From assembly GCF_003525665.1 (NCBI RefSeq), contig NZ_DQDX01000146.1, positions 9,397 through 20,071 of the forward strand: a stretch of DNA of 10,675 bases. Reading direction: 5' to 3'. The stretch comes from Flavobacterium sp. GTDB taxonomy: Bacteria; Bacteroidota; Bacteroidia; Flavobacteriales; Flavobacteriaceae. Of the stretch, positions 1 to 5,578 are shown piece by piece. The notes beneath the pieces are model-generated. The model was not told where the DNA came from. It did not search any database and was given only the letters and a program-made list of their open reading frames with translations. Every line of letters starts with the position of its first letter. The first letter of the stretch is position 1. The position numbers and the translations under genes were made by a program.

Positions 1-1
1 G

Positions 2-490
2 GAAAATCCGAAATTAATCGATGCTATTAGTTTGCAATTGCAAGTCGAACCAAGATTTATTTTCAAAAATATTATTTTGCCCGAAGATAAATTTGCATTC
101 ACCATTTGCAATCCTCCATTTCATGCATCGCAAGACGAAGCTACAAAACAATCTTTGCGAAAAGTAAATAATCTAGAAGATAAAAAATCTACCAAACCAT
201 TATTAAATTTTGGCGGACAAAACGCCGAACTTTGGTGCAGCGGAGGCGAAATCGGATTTATTACTCAAATGATTTATGAAAGTGTAAAATATCCTTTGCA
301 AGTTTTTTGGTTCACTACTTTAGTTTCTAAAAAGGACAATTTGAAGAGCATTTACAAAACCTTAAATAAAGTTGGAGCTGTTGAAATTAAAACGATTGAA
401 ATGGCTCAAGGTCAAAAAACAAGCCGTTTTGTTGCATGGACTTTCTTGAGCGAAAAGCAACAGAAAGAGTGGAAGTTTAACGTTGATTGA
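2..490 (+). CDS. rlmF: 23S rRNA (adenine(1618)-N6)-methyltransferase, C-terminal part (cut by window edge)
   Basis: RlmF (YbiN family) uses S-adenosylmethionine to methylate N6 of A1618 in 23S rRNA in the cytoplasm. The visible 162 residues are open from base 2 with no stop. The reading frame already gives family-like sequence before the TTG at 32, so that TTG is not a real start and the gene begins outside the window. The catalytic NPPF motif of N6-adenine methyltransferases is at visible residues 37-40, followed by HAS as in RlmF. Further family-like segments are NFGGQNAELWCSGGE (about 69-83) and the terminal VAWTF. RlmF proteins are usually around 300 residues, so roughly the last half is seen. 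The stop at 488-490 lies 37 bases before the toxin-antitoxin pair. The identification rests on recognised motifs and is fairly secure. Confidence 0.88.
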   Translation, partial: ENPKLIDAISLQLQVEPRFIFKNIILPEDKFAFTICNPPFHASQDEATKQSLRKVNNLEDKKSTKPLLNFGGQNAELWCSGGEIGFITQMIYESVKYPLQVFWFTTLVSKKDNLKSIYKTLNKVGAVEIKTIEMAQGQKTSRFVAWTFLSEKQQKEWKFNVD

Positions 491-510
491 TGCTTTTTTT
501 ATTAAATTTG
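483..510 (+). promoter_or_regulatory. Candidate Bacteroidota promoter for the toxin-antitoxin pair
   Basis: TAAATTTG at 503-510 fits the TANNTTTG -7 element of the Bacteroidota primary sigma factor. A TTG at 483-485, overlapping the end of rlmF, gives a 17-base spacer, at the short end of the usual range. The element is 17 bases before the ATG at 528. It would drive the toxin-antitoxin pair and perhaps uvrB, since no clear promoter is seen directly in front of uvrB. The call is by pattern only; such short AT-rich matches can arise by chance. Confidence 0.5.
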
Positions 511-527
511 TATAAACTATTTTCAGT

Positions 528-746
528 ATGAGTACAATTGAATTAAAAAACTTGGTGATTTCTAAAATATCAGAAATTAATGATGAAGCTTTTTTGGCTG
601 CAATCAATACAATTTTGGACAGTAAATCTGAAAGTGTTGAGAATTACAATTTAGATTTAAAAAAATCTGAAGATGATATTGCGAATGGAAGTGTTTCAAC
701 TCACAATCAAGTTTTAGAAAAAATAGCTCAATGGAAAAAGAGATAA
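528..746 (+). CDS. Putative antitoxin of a ParE/RelE-type toxin-antitoxin module
   Basis: A small, charged, mostly helical protein of 72 residues. Its N-terminal half (residues 1-32) looks like a short alpha-helical domain, and the C-terminal part (about 38-72) is acidic and lysine-rich, like the flexible toxin-binding tails of many type II antitoxins. It has no recognised DNA-binding motif such as a clear ribbon-helix-helix. The main evidence is context: it overlaps the downstream toxin gene by 16 bases in another frame, an arrangement typical of co-translated toxin-antitoxin pairs, with the antitoxin first. The ATG at 528 lies just after a TANNTTTG element. The expected role is to bind and neutralise the toxin and possibly repress the operon. 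The family was not identified by sequence alone. Confidence 0.65.
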   Translation: MSTIELKNLVISKISEINDEAFLAAINTILDSKSESVENYNLDLKKSEDDIANGSVSTHNQVLEKIAQWKKR

Positions 747-1036
747 TTTGGACACAAACTTCTCAAAATCAACTAGAAGACATTTACTTTTATTTACTCG
801 AAGAAACTAAAAGTTTTGAAATTGCCGATAAAGTAATTGATACATTAGTAGTTTCTGTAGAAATTCTGAAAAATAGTTGGGAAATTTATGAAATAGATGA
901 AATGCGAATTCCAATTGATGAAAATTATAGAGCATTTGAAAAATTTAGTTACAGAGTTTCATACAAAATTGATTTTGACAAAATCTATGTACTTAGAGTA
1001 AGACATACCAGTAGAAATCCAAAATTTTATCGATAA
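731..1036 (+). CDS. ParE/RelE-superfamily toxin
   Basis: A 101-residue protein of the RelE/ParE fold. The C-terminal segment (residues 73-101) contains the pattern YRVSYKIDFDKIYVLRVRHTSRNP, quoted here only as a guide (24 residues; key parts are YRVSY and LRVRHTSR), which is the hallmark beta-hairpin end of ParE-like toxins. The N-terminal IIWTQTSQNQLEDIYFYL fits the usual first strand plus long helix. ParE members poison DNA gyrase and RelE members cleave mRNA in the ribosome; the sequence looks closer to ParE/plasmid-stabilisation types, but the target cannot be decided by eye. The ATG at 731 overlaps the antitoxin stop by 16 bases, implying translational coupling. Its stop is 39 bases before uvrB on the same strand. 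Confidence 0.8.
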   Translation: MEKEIIWTQTSQNQLEDIYFYLLEETKSFEIADKVIDTLVVSVEILKNSWEIYEIDEMRIPIDENYRAFEKFSYRVSYKIDFDKIYVLRVRHTSRNPKFYR

Positions 1037-1075
1037 GCGTATTTGCCGATAAACAATTTCAATCGAAATTACCTC

Positions 1076-3064
1076 ATGAAATTCCAAGTCGTATCCGATT
1101 ACAAACCTACAGGCGATCAGCCACAAGCCATTGAAAAACTTTCAAACGGAATTATCAATGGCGAAAAATACCAAACTTTATTAGGAGTTACTGGTTCTGG
1201 TAAAACATTTACTATTGCTAATGTGATTCAAAATGTAGAAAAACCTACTTTAGTTTTGGCTCACAACAAAACATTAGCAGCACAATTATATTCAGAATTT
1301 AAGCAGTTTTTTCCAAACAATTCGGTGCAATATTTCGTTTCTTACTACGATTATTATCAGCCAGAAGCTTTTATTCCAGTTACAGGAACATTCATTGAAA
1401 AAGATTTATCTATCAATGAGGAACTTGAAAAATTACGTTTAAGCACAACGTCTGCACTACTTTCTGGACGTCGTGATATTATTGTAATTTCTTCTGTATC
1501 TTGCATTTATGGTATTGGCAATCCAGTTGAATTTCAAAAGAACGTTGTTTCTATTGAAAAAAATCAAATCATTTCCCGAACCAAATTATTACATCGATTG
1601 GTGCAAAGTTTGTATTCAAGAACTGAAGCCGAATTTACTCCGGGAACTTTCAGAATTAAAGGAGATACGGTTGATATATTTCCGAGTTACGGTGACGAAC
1701 CTTTTAGAATTCACTTTTTTGGAGATGAAATTGAAGAAATTGAAGCATTTGATGCAAGAAGTTCTCAAGTTTTAGAAAAATACGAAAAACTGACCGTATA
1801 TCCAGCCAATATGTTTGTGACTTCACCGGATGTTTTGCAAGCTGCCATTTGGGATATTCAGCAAGATTTGGTAAAACAAGTCGATTATTTTAAGGAAATT
1901 GGAAAACATTTAGAAGCAAAACGATTGGAAGAACGCACCAATTTCGATTTAGAAATGATTCGAGAACTCGGTTATTGCTCTGGAATAGAAAATTATTCGC
2001 GCTATTTAGACAGACGACTTCCTGGAACACGACCTTTCTGTTTGTTAGATTATTTTCCAGATGATTTCTTGATGGTTGTCGATGAAAGTCACGTAACCAT
2101 TTCGCAAGTTCATGCCATGTATGGTGGCGATAGAAGTCGAAAAGAGAATTTGGTGGAATATGGATTTCGTCTTCCAGCTGCAATGGACAATCGTCCGTTG
2201 AAATTTGAGGAATTCGAAAGTATGCAAAATCAAGTGATTTATGTTTCGGCAACTCCAGCGGATTATGAATTGGAAAAATCAGAAGGAATTTATGTCGAGC
2301 AAGTTATTCGTCCTACAGGATTATTAGATCCAATTATAGAAGTGCGTCCGAGTTTGAATCAAATTGACGATTTAATTGAAGAAATTCAGCAACGATGTGA
2401 AGTTGACGAACGTGTTTTAGTGACCACTTTAACCAAAAGAATGGCTGAAGAATTGACAAAATATTTGACGAAAGTTTCCATTCGTTGCCGTTACATTCAC
2501 TCTGATGTTGATACTTTAGAGCGAGTTGAAATCATGCAAGATTTGCGTAAAGGATTATTTGATGTGTTGATTGGCGTAAATTTACTTCGTGAAGGTCTAG
2601 ATTTACCCGAAGTTTCTTTGGTTGCAATTCTTGATGCCGACAAAGAAGGTTTCTTGAGAAGTCATCGATCGCTTACGCAAACCGTTGGTCGTGCCGCAAG
2701 AAACGTAAATGGAAAAGCCATCATGTATGGTGATAAAATCACGGCTTCGATGCAAAAAACTATTGACGAAACCAATTACCGACGTGAAAAACAAATAAAC
2801 TACAATACCAAACACGGATTAGAGCCAAAAGCTTTGAACAAAAGTTTGGGAAGCGCTTTAGGAAACAACTCGGTTTCTACAAAATATTATGAAGAAAAGA
2901 TATTAAAAGCAGCCGAACCAGAAAGCGAATATTTATCGAAACCAGAAATTGAAAAGAAAATTCGCGAAGCCAAAAAAGCGATGGAAAAAGCAGCTAAAGA
3001 ATTAGATTTTATGCAAGCGGCGAAATATCGTGATGAGATAAAATCGTTACAAGAAAAAATATAA
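1076..3064 (+). CDS. uvrB: Excinuclease ABC subunit B (UvrB)
   Basis: UvrB is the damage-verifying helicase-like subunit of bacterial nucleotide excision repair. It receives DNA from UvrA and then recruits UvrC for incision. With the ATG at 1076 the protein starts MKFQVVSDYKPTGDQ, the usual UvrB start, and has 662 residues, the normal length; an in-frame TTG at 1043 would add 11 atypical residues and is rejected. Visible parts: Walker A GVTGSGKT (37-44), the tyrosine-rich beta-hairpin YYDYYQPEAF (90-99) that inserts between DNA strands, the DESH motif II (336-339), helicase motif VI QTVGRAAR (535-542), and the C-terminal UVR coiled domain (about 622-662) that contacts UvrC. The gene is intact. 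It starts 39 bases after the toxin gene with no obvious promoter between. Confidence 0.98.
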   Translation: MKFQVVSDYKPTGDQPQAIEKLSNGIINGEKYQTLLGVTGSGKTFTIANVIQNVEKPTLVLAHNKTLAAQLYSEFKQFFPNNSVQYFVSYYDYYQPEAFIPVTGTFIEKDLSINEELEKLRLSTTSALLSGRRDIIVISSVSCIYGIGNPVEFQKNVVSIEKNQIISRTKLLHRLVQSLYSRTEAEFTPGTFRIKGDTVDIFPSYGDEPFRIHFFGDEIEEIEAFDARSSQVLEKYEKLTVYPANMFVTSPDVLQAAIWDIQQDLVKQVDYFKEIGKHLEAKRLEERTNFDLEMIRELGYCSGIENYSRYLDRRLPGTRPFCLLDYFPDDFLMVVDESHVTISQVHAMYGGDRSRKENLVEYGFRLPAAMDNRPLKFEEFESMQNQVIYVSATPADYELEKSEGIYVEQVIRPTGLLDPIIEVRPSLNQIDDLIEEIQQRCEVDERVLVTTLTKRMAEELTKYLTKVSIRCRYIHSDVDTLERVEIMQDLRKGLFDVLIGVNLLREGLDLPEVSLVAILDADKEGFLRSHRSLTQTVGRAARNVNGKAIMYGDKITASMQKTIDETNYRREKQINYNTKHGLEPKALNKSLGSALGNNSVSTKYYEEKILKAAEPESEYLSKPEIEKKIREAKKAMEKAAKELDFMQAAKYRDEIKSLQEKI

Positions 3065-3095
3065 GTACTTATAAAAAAACGGTTTACTAACCTAA

Positions 3096-3121
3096 GTTTC
3101 CTGTTGCAATACGACAGAAAC
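3096..3121 (+). terminator. Inverted repeat after uvrB, possible weak terminator
   Basis: GTTTCCTGT (3096-3104) can pair with ACAGAAAC (3114-3121) with one bulged C, leaving a 9-base loop. It begins 32 bases after the uvrB stop, a sensible place for a terminator. No T-run follows (the next bases are AATTGG), so it is not a classical intrinsic terminator. It could instead mark the edge between the housekeeping block and the accessory region. Confidence 0.3.
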
Positions 3122-3157
3122 AATTGGAATATCATTAAATCATAAAACCTTACCTTC

Positions 3158-3188
3158 TTGTAAGATAAATTTTAGTTTTGTAGCTTTG
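3158..3188 (+). promoter_or_regulatory. Strong candidate promoter reading into the cassette array
   Basis: TTG (3158-3160), a 20-base spacer and TAGCTTTG (3181-3188) match the Bacteroidota consensus TTG-N19-21-TANNTTTG exactly. A second, less well spaced TAGTTTTG lies at 3173-3180. The predicted transcription start would be near 3193-3196, about 110 bases before the first cassette ATG. The leader would contain the hairpin at 3236-3260. Its placement just before the first unit resembles the common cassette promoter (Pc) of integrons, though here that role is inferred. Confidence 0.6.
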
Positions 3189-3235
3189 GGTAAAATACGC
3201 AATCGAATGGCGATAATCTTACCTTATTTGGGTAG

Positions 3236-3274
3236 ATAGTCGCTATAATGTTGCGACTATATGCAGGTTGTGCG
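3236..3274 (+). other. Perfect hairpin followed by array entry junction (attI-like candidate)
   Basis: ATAGTCGC (3236-3243) and GCGACTAT (3253-3260) form a perfect 8-bp stem with a 9-base loop. Six bases later comes GTTGTGCG (3267-3274), which I take as the left junction of cassette unit 1. It resembles the GTTGTAAGC junction at the end of repeat B, and its reverse complement (CGCACAAC) matches 7 of 8 bases of CGCCCAAC (4020-4027), where the repeat at the end of the same unit begins. The hairpin is not a copy of repeats A-C. It may be an entry site, the last trace of an older unit, or just a structured mRNA leader. Confidence 0.4.
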
Positions 3275-3305
3275 ATATATTACCAAAAAAATCGAAAATC
3301 AGAAA

Positions 3306-4010
3306 ATGAAAAAATTAACTTTATTACTTGTATTTATTATTTCAGCAAATAGTTTTTCGCAAACGAAAAACTTTATTGATTTACCTTACATTGAAACTTC
3401 TGCAATTGCTGACACTTTGGTATTACCAAATAGAATTCATCTGAACATCATAATTTCCGAAAAAGACTCAAAAGATAAATATTCTGTTGAAGAGTTGGAA
3501 AATTTAATGGAGCAGAAATTAAAAGGATTGGGAATTAATACAAACCAAAATTTAAGTTTGAATGATTTGGCTAGTAATTTCAAGAAATACTTCATCAAAG
3601 AAACAGATGTTATGAAATCAAAATCATATAATTTAATTGTTGAAAATGCAAAAATTGCTGGAAGCGTAATTTCTGAACTTGAAACAATTGAAATTTCAAA
3701 TATTCGTATAGCAAAAACTGAAAATACAGAATATGAAAAAATTAAACTGATACTTAAATCTAACGCAATTGTAAAAGCAAAAATTCAAGCAGAGTTTATG
3801 ACTAAACCTTTGAAACAAAAAGTTGGTAATGCAATATTCATTTCGGATTTAACCAACATGAGAAATTTTGACGATGGAGGAGGAAGTTTACAGGAAGTTG
3901 TAGTTATGGGATATGGTACAAAAAGAAAACAAGAATTTAAACCTATCGATATTGAATTTCAAAAAATTAAAATTGAAAGCATTGTTAATGTGAAATTTAA
4001 ACTTGAATAA
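3306..4010 (+). CDS. Secreted SIMPL (DUF541)-like protein with a SusC-type VVVMGYGT motif
   Basis: A 234-residue exported protein. The ATG at 3306 is preferred over the in-frame ATG at 3261 because it gives a normal signal peptide (MKKLTLLLVFIISANSFSQ, cleavage near residue 19) and because 3261 lies next to the hairpin, before the unit junction. The mature part resembles SIMPL/DUF541 proteins: an N-terminal strand region (about 28-52), a linker with helices, the helix KAKIQAEFMTKPLKQKVGNA (157-176), and a final strand ending in VNVKFKLE. SIMPL proteins are periplasmic or envelope proteins of poorly known function. An odd feature is a glycine-rich insert followed by EVVVMGYGTKRK (197-208), close to the segment after the TonB box of SusC-family receptors. 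It is the gene of cassette unit 1. The family call is by eye and moderate. Confidence 0.65.
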   Translation: MKKLTLLLVFIISANSFSQTKNFIDLPYIETSAIADTLVLPNRIHLNIIISEKDSKDKYSVEELENLMEQKLKGLGINTNQNLSLNDLASNFKKYFIKETDVMKSKSYNLIVENAKIAGSVISELETIEISNIRIAKTENTEYEKIKLILKSNAIVKAKIQAEFMTKPLKQKVGNAIFISDLTNMRNFDDGGGSLQEVVVMGYGTKRKQEFKPIDIEFQKIKIESIVNVKFKLE

Positions 4011-4018
4011 AAATACGA

Positions 4019-4150
4019 CCGCCCAACAGCAGTTACACAAGATGCAAGGATTTAGTGGAATTGCCGTTTCGCATTGTACTTTTATCTTAAATAGAAAATA
4101 TGCAGTCACGAAGCTTTGCACCTCGTGTAGCTGCGGAACTTTGTAAGCCA
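4019..4150 (+). repeat. Cassette hairpin repeat A (attC-like)
   Basis: This copy starts 8 bases after the stop of the SIMPL-like gene. Arms 4029-4047 and 4116-4134 pair over 19 positions: 16 Watson-Crick pairs, one T-G and two A-C. The 3' half carries the family signature: TTTTATCTT (4080-4088), CCTCG (4121-4125), nine variable bases, GGAA, then the junction TTTGTAAGCC. Its left outer arm CGCCCAAC (4020-4027) pairs poorly with its own right end, but well with GTTGTGCG at the left end of unit 1 (7 of 8). The right-end bases from 4141 on pair instead with the start of repeat B. This swapped pairing is what a chimeric integrated attC site would show. Confidence 0.75.
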
Positions 4151-4187
4151 TAGTTCAAACCGCTAAAACATAGAACCAAGTATAAAA

Positions 4188-4517
4188 ATGACAGAACAGA
4201 ATTCTATTGAAGCAATCGAAAAGCAAATCGAAGACAAATCGAAAGCACTATTAAAACTCAGAAAAGATATTCCGAAAGTGATTATTTTGGTAATTGCTGT
4301 AATGTTTGTTTTACCTTACTTTCCGTTGAGAAATGGAAGCTTAATTTCACAATATGGTTATGTAAATGCATTACTGTTTGAAGCTGCTGTATTTATTATT
4401 GCAATTCCATTGGTTACAGTATTTACATTAAGAAACATGGAACAAGAAATTTATCAATTAGAAAGAGATTTGGAAATTAAAAAGAGGCTAGAAAAGATTA
4501 ATGAAAAAGAAGTGTAA
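4188..4517 (+). CDS. Small two-helix membrane protein with coiled-coil ends, function unknown
   Basis: I do not recognise this 109-residue protein. It has two hydrophobic segments (about 30-46 and 60-81) joined by a short loop with NGSLISQYGY. They are flanked by strongly charged helical stretches likely to form coiled coils (about 6-28 and 84-107, rich in E, K, R and L). The likely topology places both ends on the same side of the membrane, probably in the cytoplasm given their lysines and arginines. It is the single gene of cassette unit 2, starting 47 bases after the unit's left junction and ending 3 bases before repeat B. No own promoter is seen, so it probably relies on read-through from the promoter at 3158-3188. 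Confidence 0.7.
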   Translation: MTEQNSIEAIEKQIEDKSKALLKLRKDIPKVIILVIAVMFVLPYFPLRNGSLISQYGYVNALLFEAAVFIIAIPLVTVFTLRNMEQEIYQLERDLEIKKRLEKINEKEV

Positions 4518-4520
4518 AAA

Positions 4521-4662
4521 CTACGGCTTATAACAGCCGTTTTGCCAGATTGCGAAAAAAGTGCAAAATTCAAGTTTACGTTTCGGAAGAAATTTTATCT
4601 TTGATAGAAAATAATCGGTTCAGAATTTCGGTAACCTCGCCAAACGTGGGAAAGTTGTAAGC
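4521..4662 (+). repeat. Cassette hairpin repeat B (attC-like)
   Basis: This copy starts 3 bases after the stop of the two-helix membrane gene. Outer arms GCTTATAAC (4526-4534) and GTTGTAAGC (4654-4662) pair over nine positions with one T-G. Inner arms pair as CGTTT (4538-4542) with AAACG (4642-4646), then through a mismatched stretch to CGAAA (4553-4557) with TTTCG (4626-4630, one bulge). Family signature: TTTTATCTT (4593-4601), AATCGG (4612-4617), CCTCG (4635-4639), nine variable bases, GGAA. The start CTACGGCTTATAA (4521-4533) also matches the reverse complement of 4141-4153, the left end of its own unit, at 11 of 13 positions, both differences being transitions. Confidence 0.75.
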
Positions 4663-4681
4663 AAGCTTATTAAAAATTATT

Positions 4682-5086
4682 ATGAGAAGACAAATTTTTA
4701 ATATTACGAATTTATCTACAGTCTTTATTCTGTTATTTGCTATTATATTTCTGTATGCATTTCCAAAACTTTCGTTTTGCCAAGACTCTGCATTTGCTAT
4801 TCCAATTTATTATGATAGCAATGGAGATCATACCAGTATTATAGTTGATGAACTTTTAGCAAAAAGAGAAAAAATCAGCTATGAATTAACTGGAGATGTC
4901 AAAACAGACAGAGAGATTCTTAAAAAGTATCGCATCAAAGTTCATCAGTTAATTCTAGCAAAAGATACAACCAAAATTATTCGCTTTAAATTTAATCAGA
5001 ATACTTGCCTTCAAAATTTCATTGATACATTTGATACTTGTTTGATTGAGGGTGCAGAATATTTATATTATGAAAATGATTTGTGA
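4682..5086 (+). CDS. Signal-anchored small protein, function unknown
   Basis: I do not recognise this 134-residue protein. It begins with MRRQ and a long hydrophobic helix (about 10-28) ending near FPKLSFCQ, so it is either membrane-anchored or exported by a signal peptide cleaved close to residue 34. There is a cysteine at 33, but no proper lipobox. The rest is a mixed alpha/beta domain of about 95 residues with two further cysteines (109 and 120) that could form a disulfide outside the cytoplasm. It is the single gene of cassette unit 3, starting 27 bases after the unit's left junction. About 70 non-coding bases separate its stop from repeat C, more than in the other units. No own promoter is seen. 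Confidence 0.65.
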   Translation: MRRQIFNITNLSTVFILLFAIIFLYAFPKLSFCQDSAFAIPIYYDSNGDHTSIIVDELLAKREKISYELTGDVKTDREILKKYRIKVHQLILAKDTTKIIRFKFNQNTCLQNFIDTFDTCLIEGAEYLYYENDL

Positions 5087-5156
5087 ACGGGATATTCTCA
5101 AACAAAACATCCAAAAAATAGGAAAGTATTACCACTGATTTCAAATCCAACCGAAA

Positions 5157-5303
5157 AATAAAGCCAGCTGATAACCGTGGGTTTTGAAAAATTGCGAATC
5201 TTTTGCAAGCCAGACGTTCATCTTTCGCGAGAACTATTATCCTTGCGGAAAGTAATCGGTTCCGAACTTCGCAACCTCGAAAAGCATGGGAACGTCAGGC
5301 TGT
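5157..5303 (+). repeat. Cassette hairpin repeat C (attC-like, last of the array)
   Basis: The 3' half (5235-5294) aligns closely with repeat B: TATTATCCTTG, then TAATCGGTTC (5253-5262), CCTCG (5275-5279), nine variable bases and GGAACG. Perfect inner arms TTGCGAA (5192-5198) and TTCGCAA (5268-5274) pair, as do TTTT (5182-5185) and AAAA (5280-5283). CTTTTGCAAG (5200-5209) pairs with CTTGCGGAAAG (5242-5252) in the terminal loop. Its start AATAAAGCCAGCTGATAAC (5157-5175) matches the reverse complement of 4654-4671, the left end of its own unit, at 14 of 18 positions with one gap. The right end reads GTCAGGCTG instead of GTTGTAAGC, so the neighbouring sequence differs here. Confidence 0.72.
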
Positions 5304-5578
5304 GAAAAAACTAAGTTAAAAAAAAAAGTTATGCAGAGACCAATCAGAGAAAAATGACGTACATACGATTCTAAAAGGCTCATTTTGAGTATTTTAACAG
5401 TCTGACGTTATTAACTATATTTTTACCCTACAAAAATCAGAAAAATTTTGCTGCAACATTTTAAAAGTAAATTCGTCTTAGTTTTTTTAATAACATAAAA
5501 TAATCACAACAAAATTTGAAAGAATAATTAAAAACTTAACTCCATAGTGCTATAAAGCTATTTATACAAAGTACATGC
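5304..5578. other. Non-coding stretch between cassette array and lytTR operon
   Basis: No convincing gene is present on either strand in these 275 bases, which are very AT-rich. One feature stands out: ACAGTCTGACGTT (5397-5409) is the reverse complement, with one mismatch, of AACGTCAGGCTGT (5291-5303) at the right end of repeat C. It could mark a degraded fourth unit without a gene. A short CTCA/TGAG hairpin (5379-5389) and an imperfect inverted repeat around 5545-5562 are too weak to call as terminators of the converging transcripts. Confidence 0.4.

Larger units (their letters stand above)
3268..5294 (+). mobile_element. Integron-like array of three gene cassettes (no integrase in window)
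   Basis: Three units, each made of one + strand gene plus a 3' hairpin repeat, sit head to tail: 3268-4140, 4141-4654 and 4655-5294 (873, 514 and 640 bp). Each start codon lies 27-47 bases after the unit's left junction. The repeats (A, B, C) are homologous to each other while the genes are unrelated. The left end of every unit is complementary to the beginning of the repeat at its own right end, as expected if one circular molecule recombined into the array. These are the features of integron cassettes with attC sites. The junction (TTGTGCG or TTGTAAGC) is not canonical GTTRRRY and no tyrosine recombinase is visible, so the enzyme is unknown. A stranded array without its integrase (CALIN-like) is possible. 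Confidence 0.6.

Noticed and set aside
1043..1075. Longer uvrB reading frame from TTG at 1043
   Set aside because: The extra 11 residues are atypical, and the ATG at 1076 gives the standard UvrB N-terminus.
1890..2252. Open frames on the opposite strand inside uvrB, including a 120-residue one
   Set aside because: They lie fully within a well-supported gene, have no recognisable protein features and are shadows of its codon usage.
3060..3073. Perfect 14-bp palindrome TATAAGTACTTATA across the uvrB stop codon
   Set aside because: It is pure AT-rich symmetry with no loop, no repeat elsewhere at full length and no sign of an insertion boundary; chance is likely.
3071..3092. GGTT/AACC hairpin next to a run of seven A, which on the - strand would look like an intrinsic terminator
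   Set aside because: The stem has only four base pairs and there is no - strand gene close enough upstream to need it.
3261..3305. Longer start (ATG 3261) for the SIMPL-like gene
   Set aside because: It would bury the signal peptide behind 15 polar residues and start before the unit junction; ATG 3306 fits better.
4011..5303. CRISPR array as an explanation for the repeated sequences
   Set aside because: The repeats are about 130-150 bp, imperfect, separated by whole genes and lack short uniform spacers.
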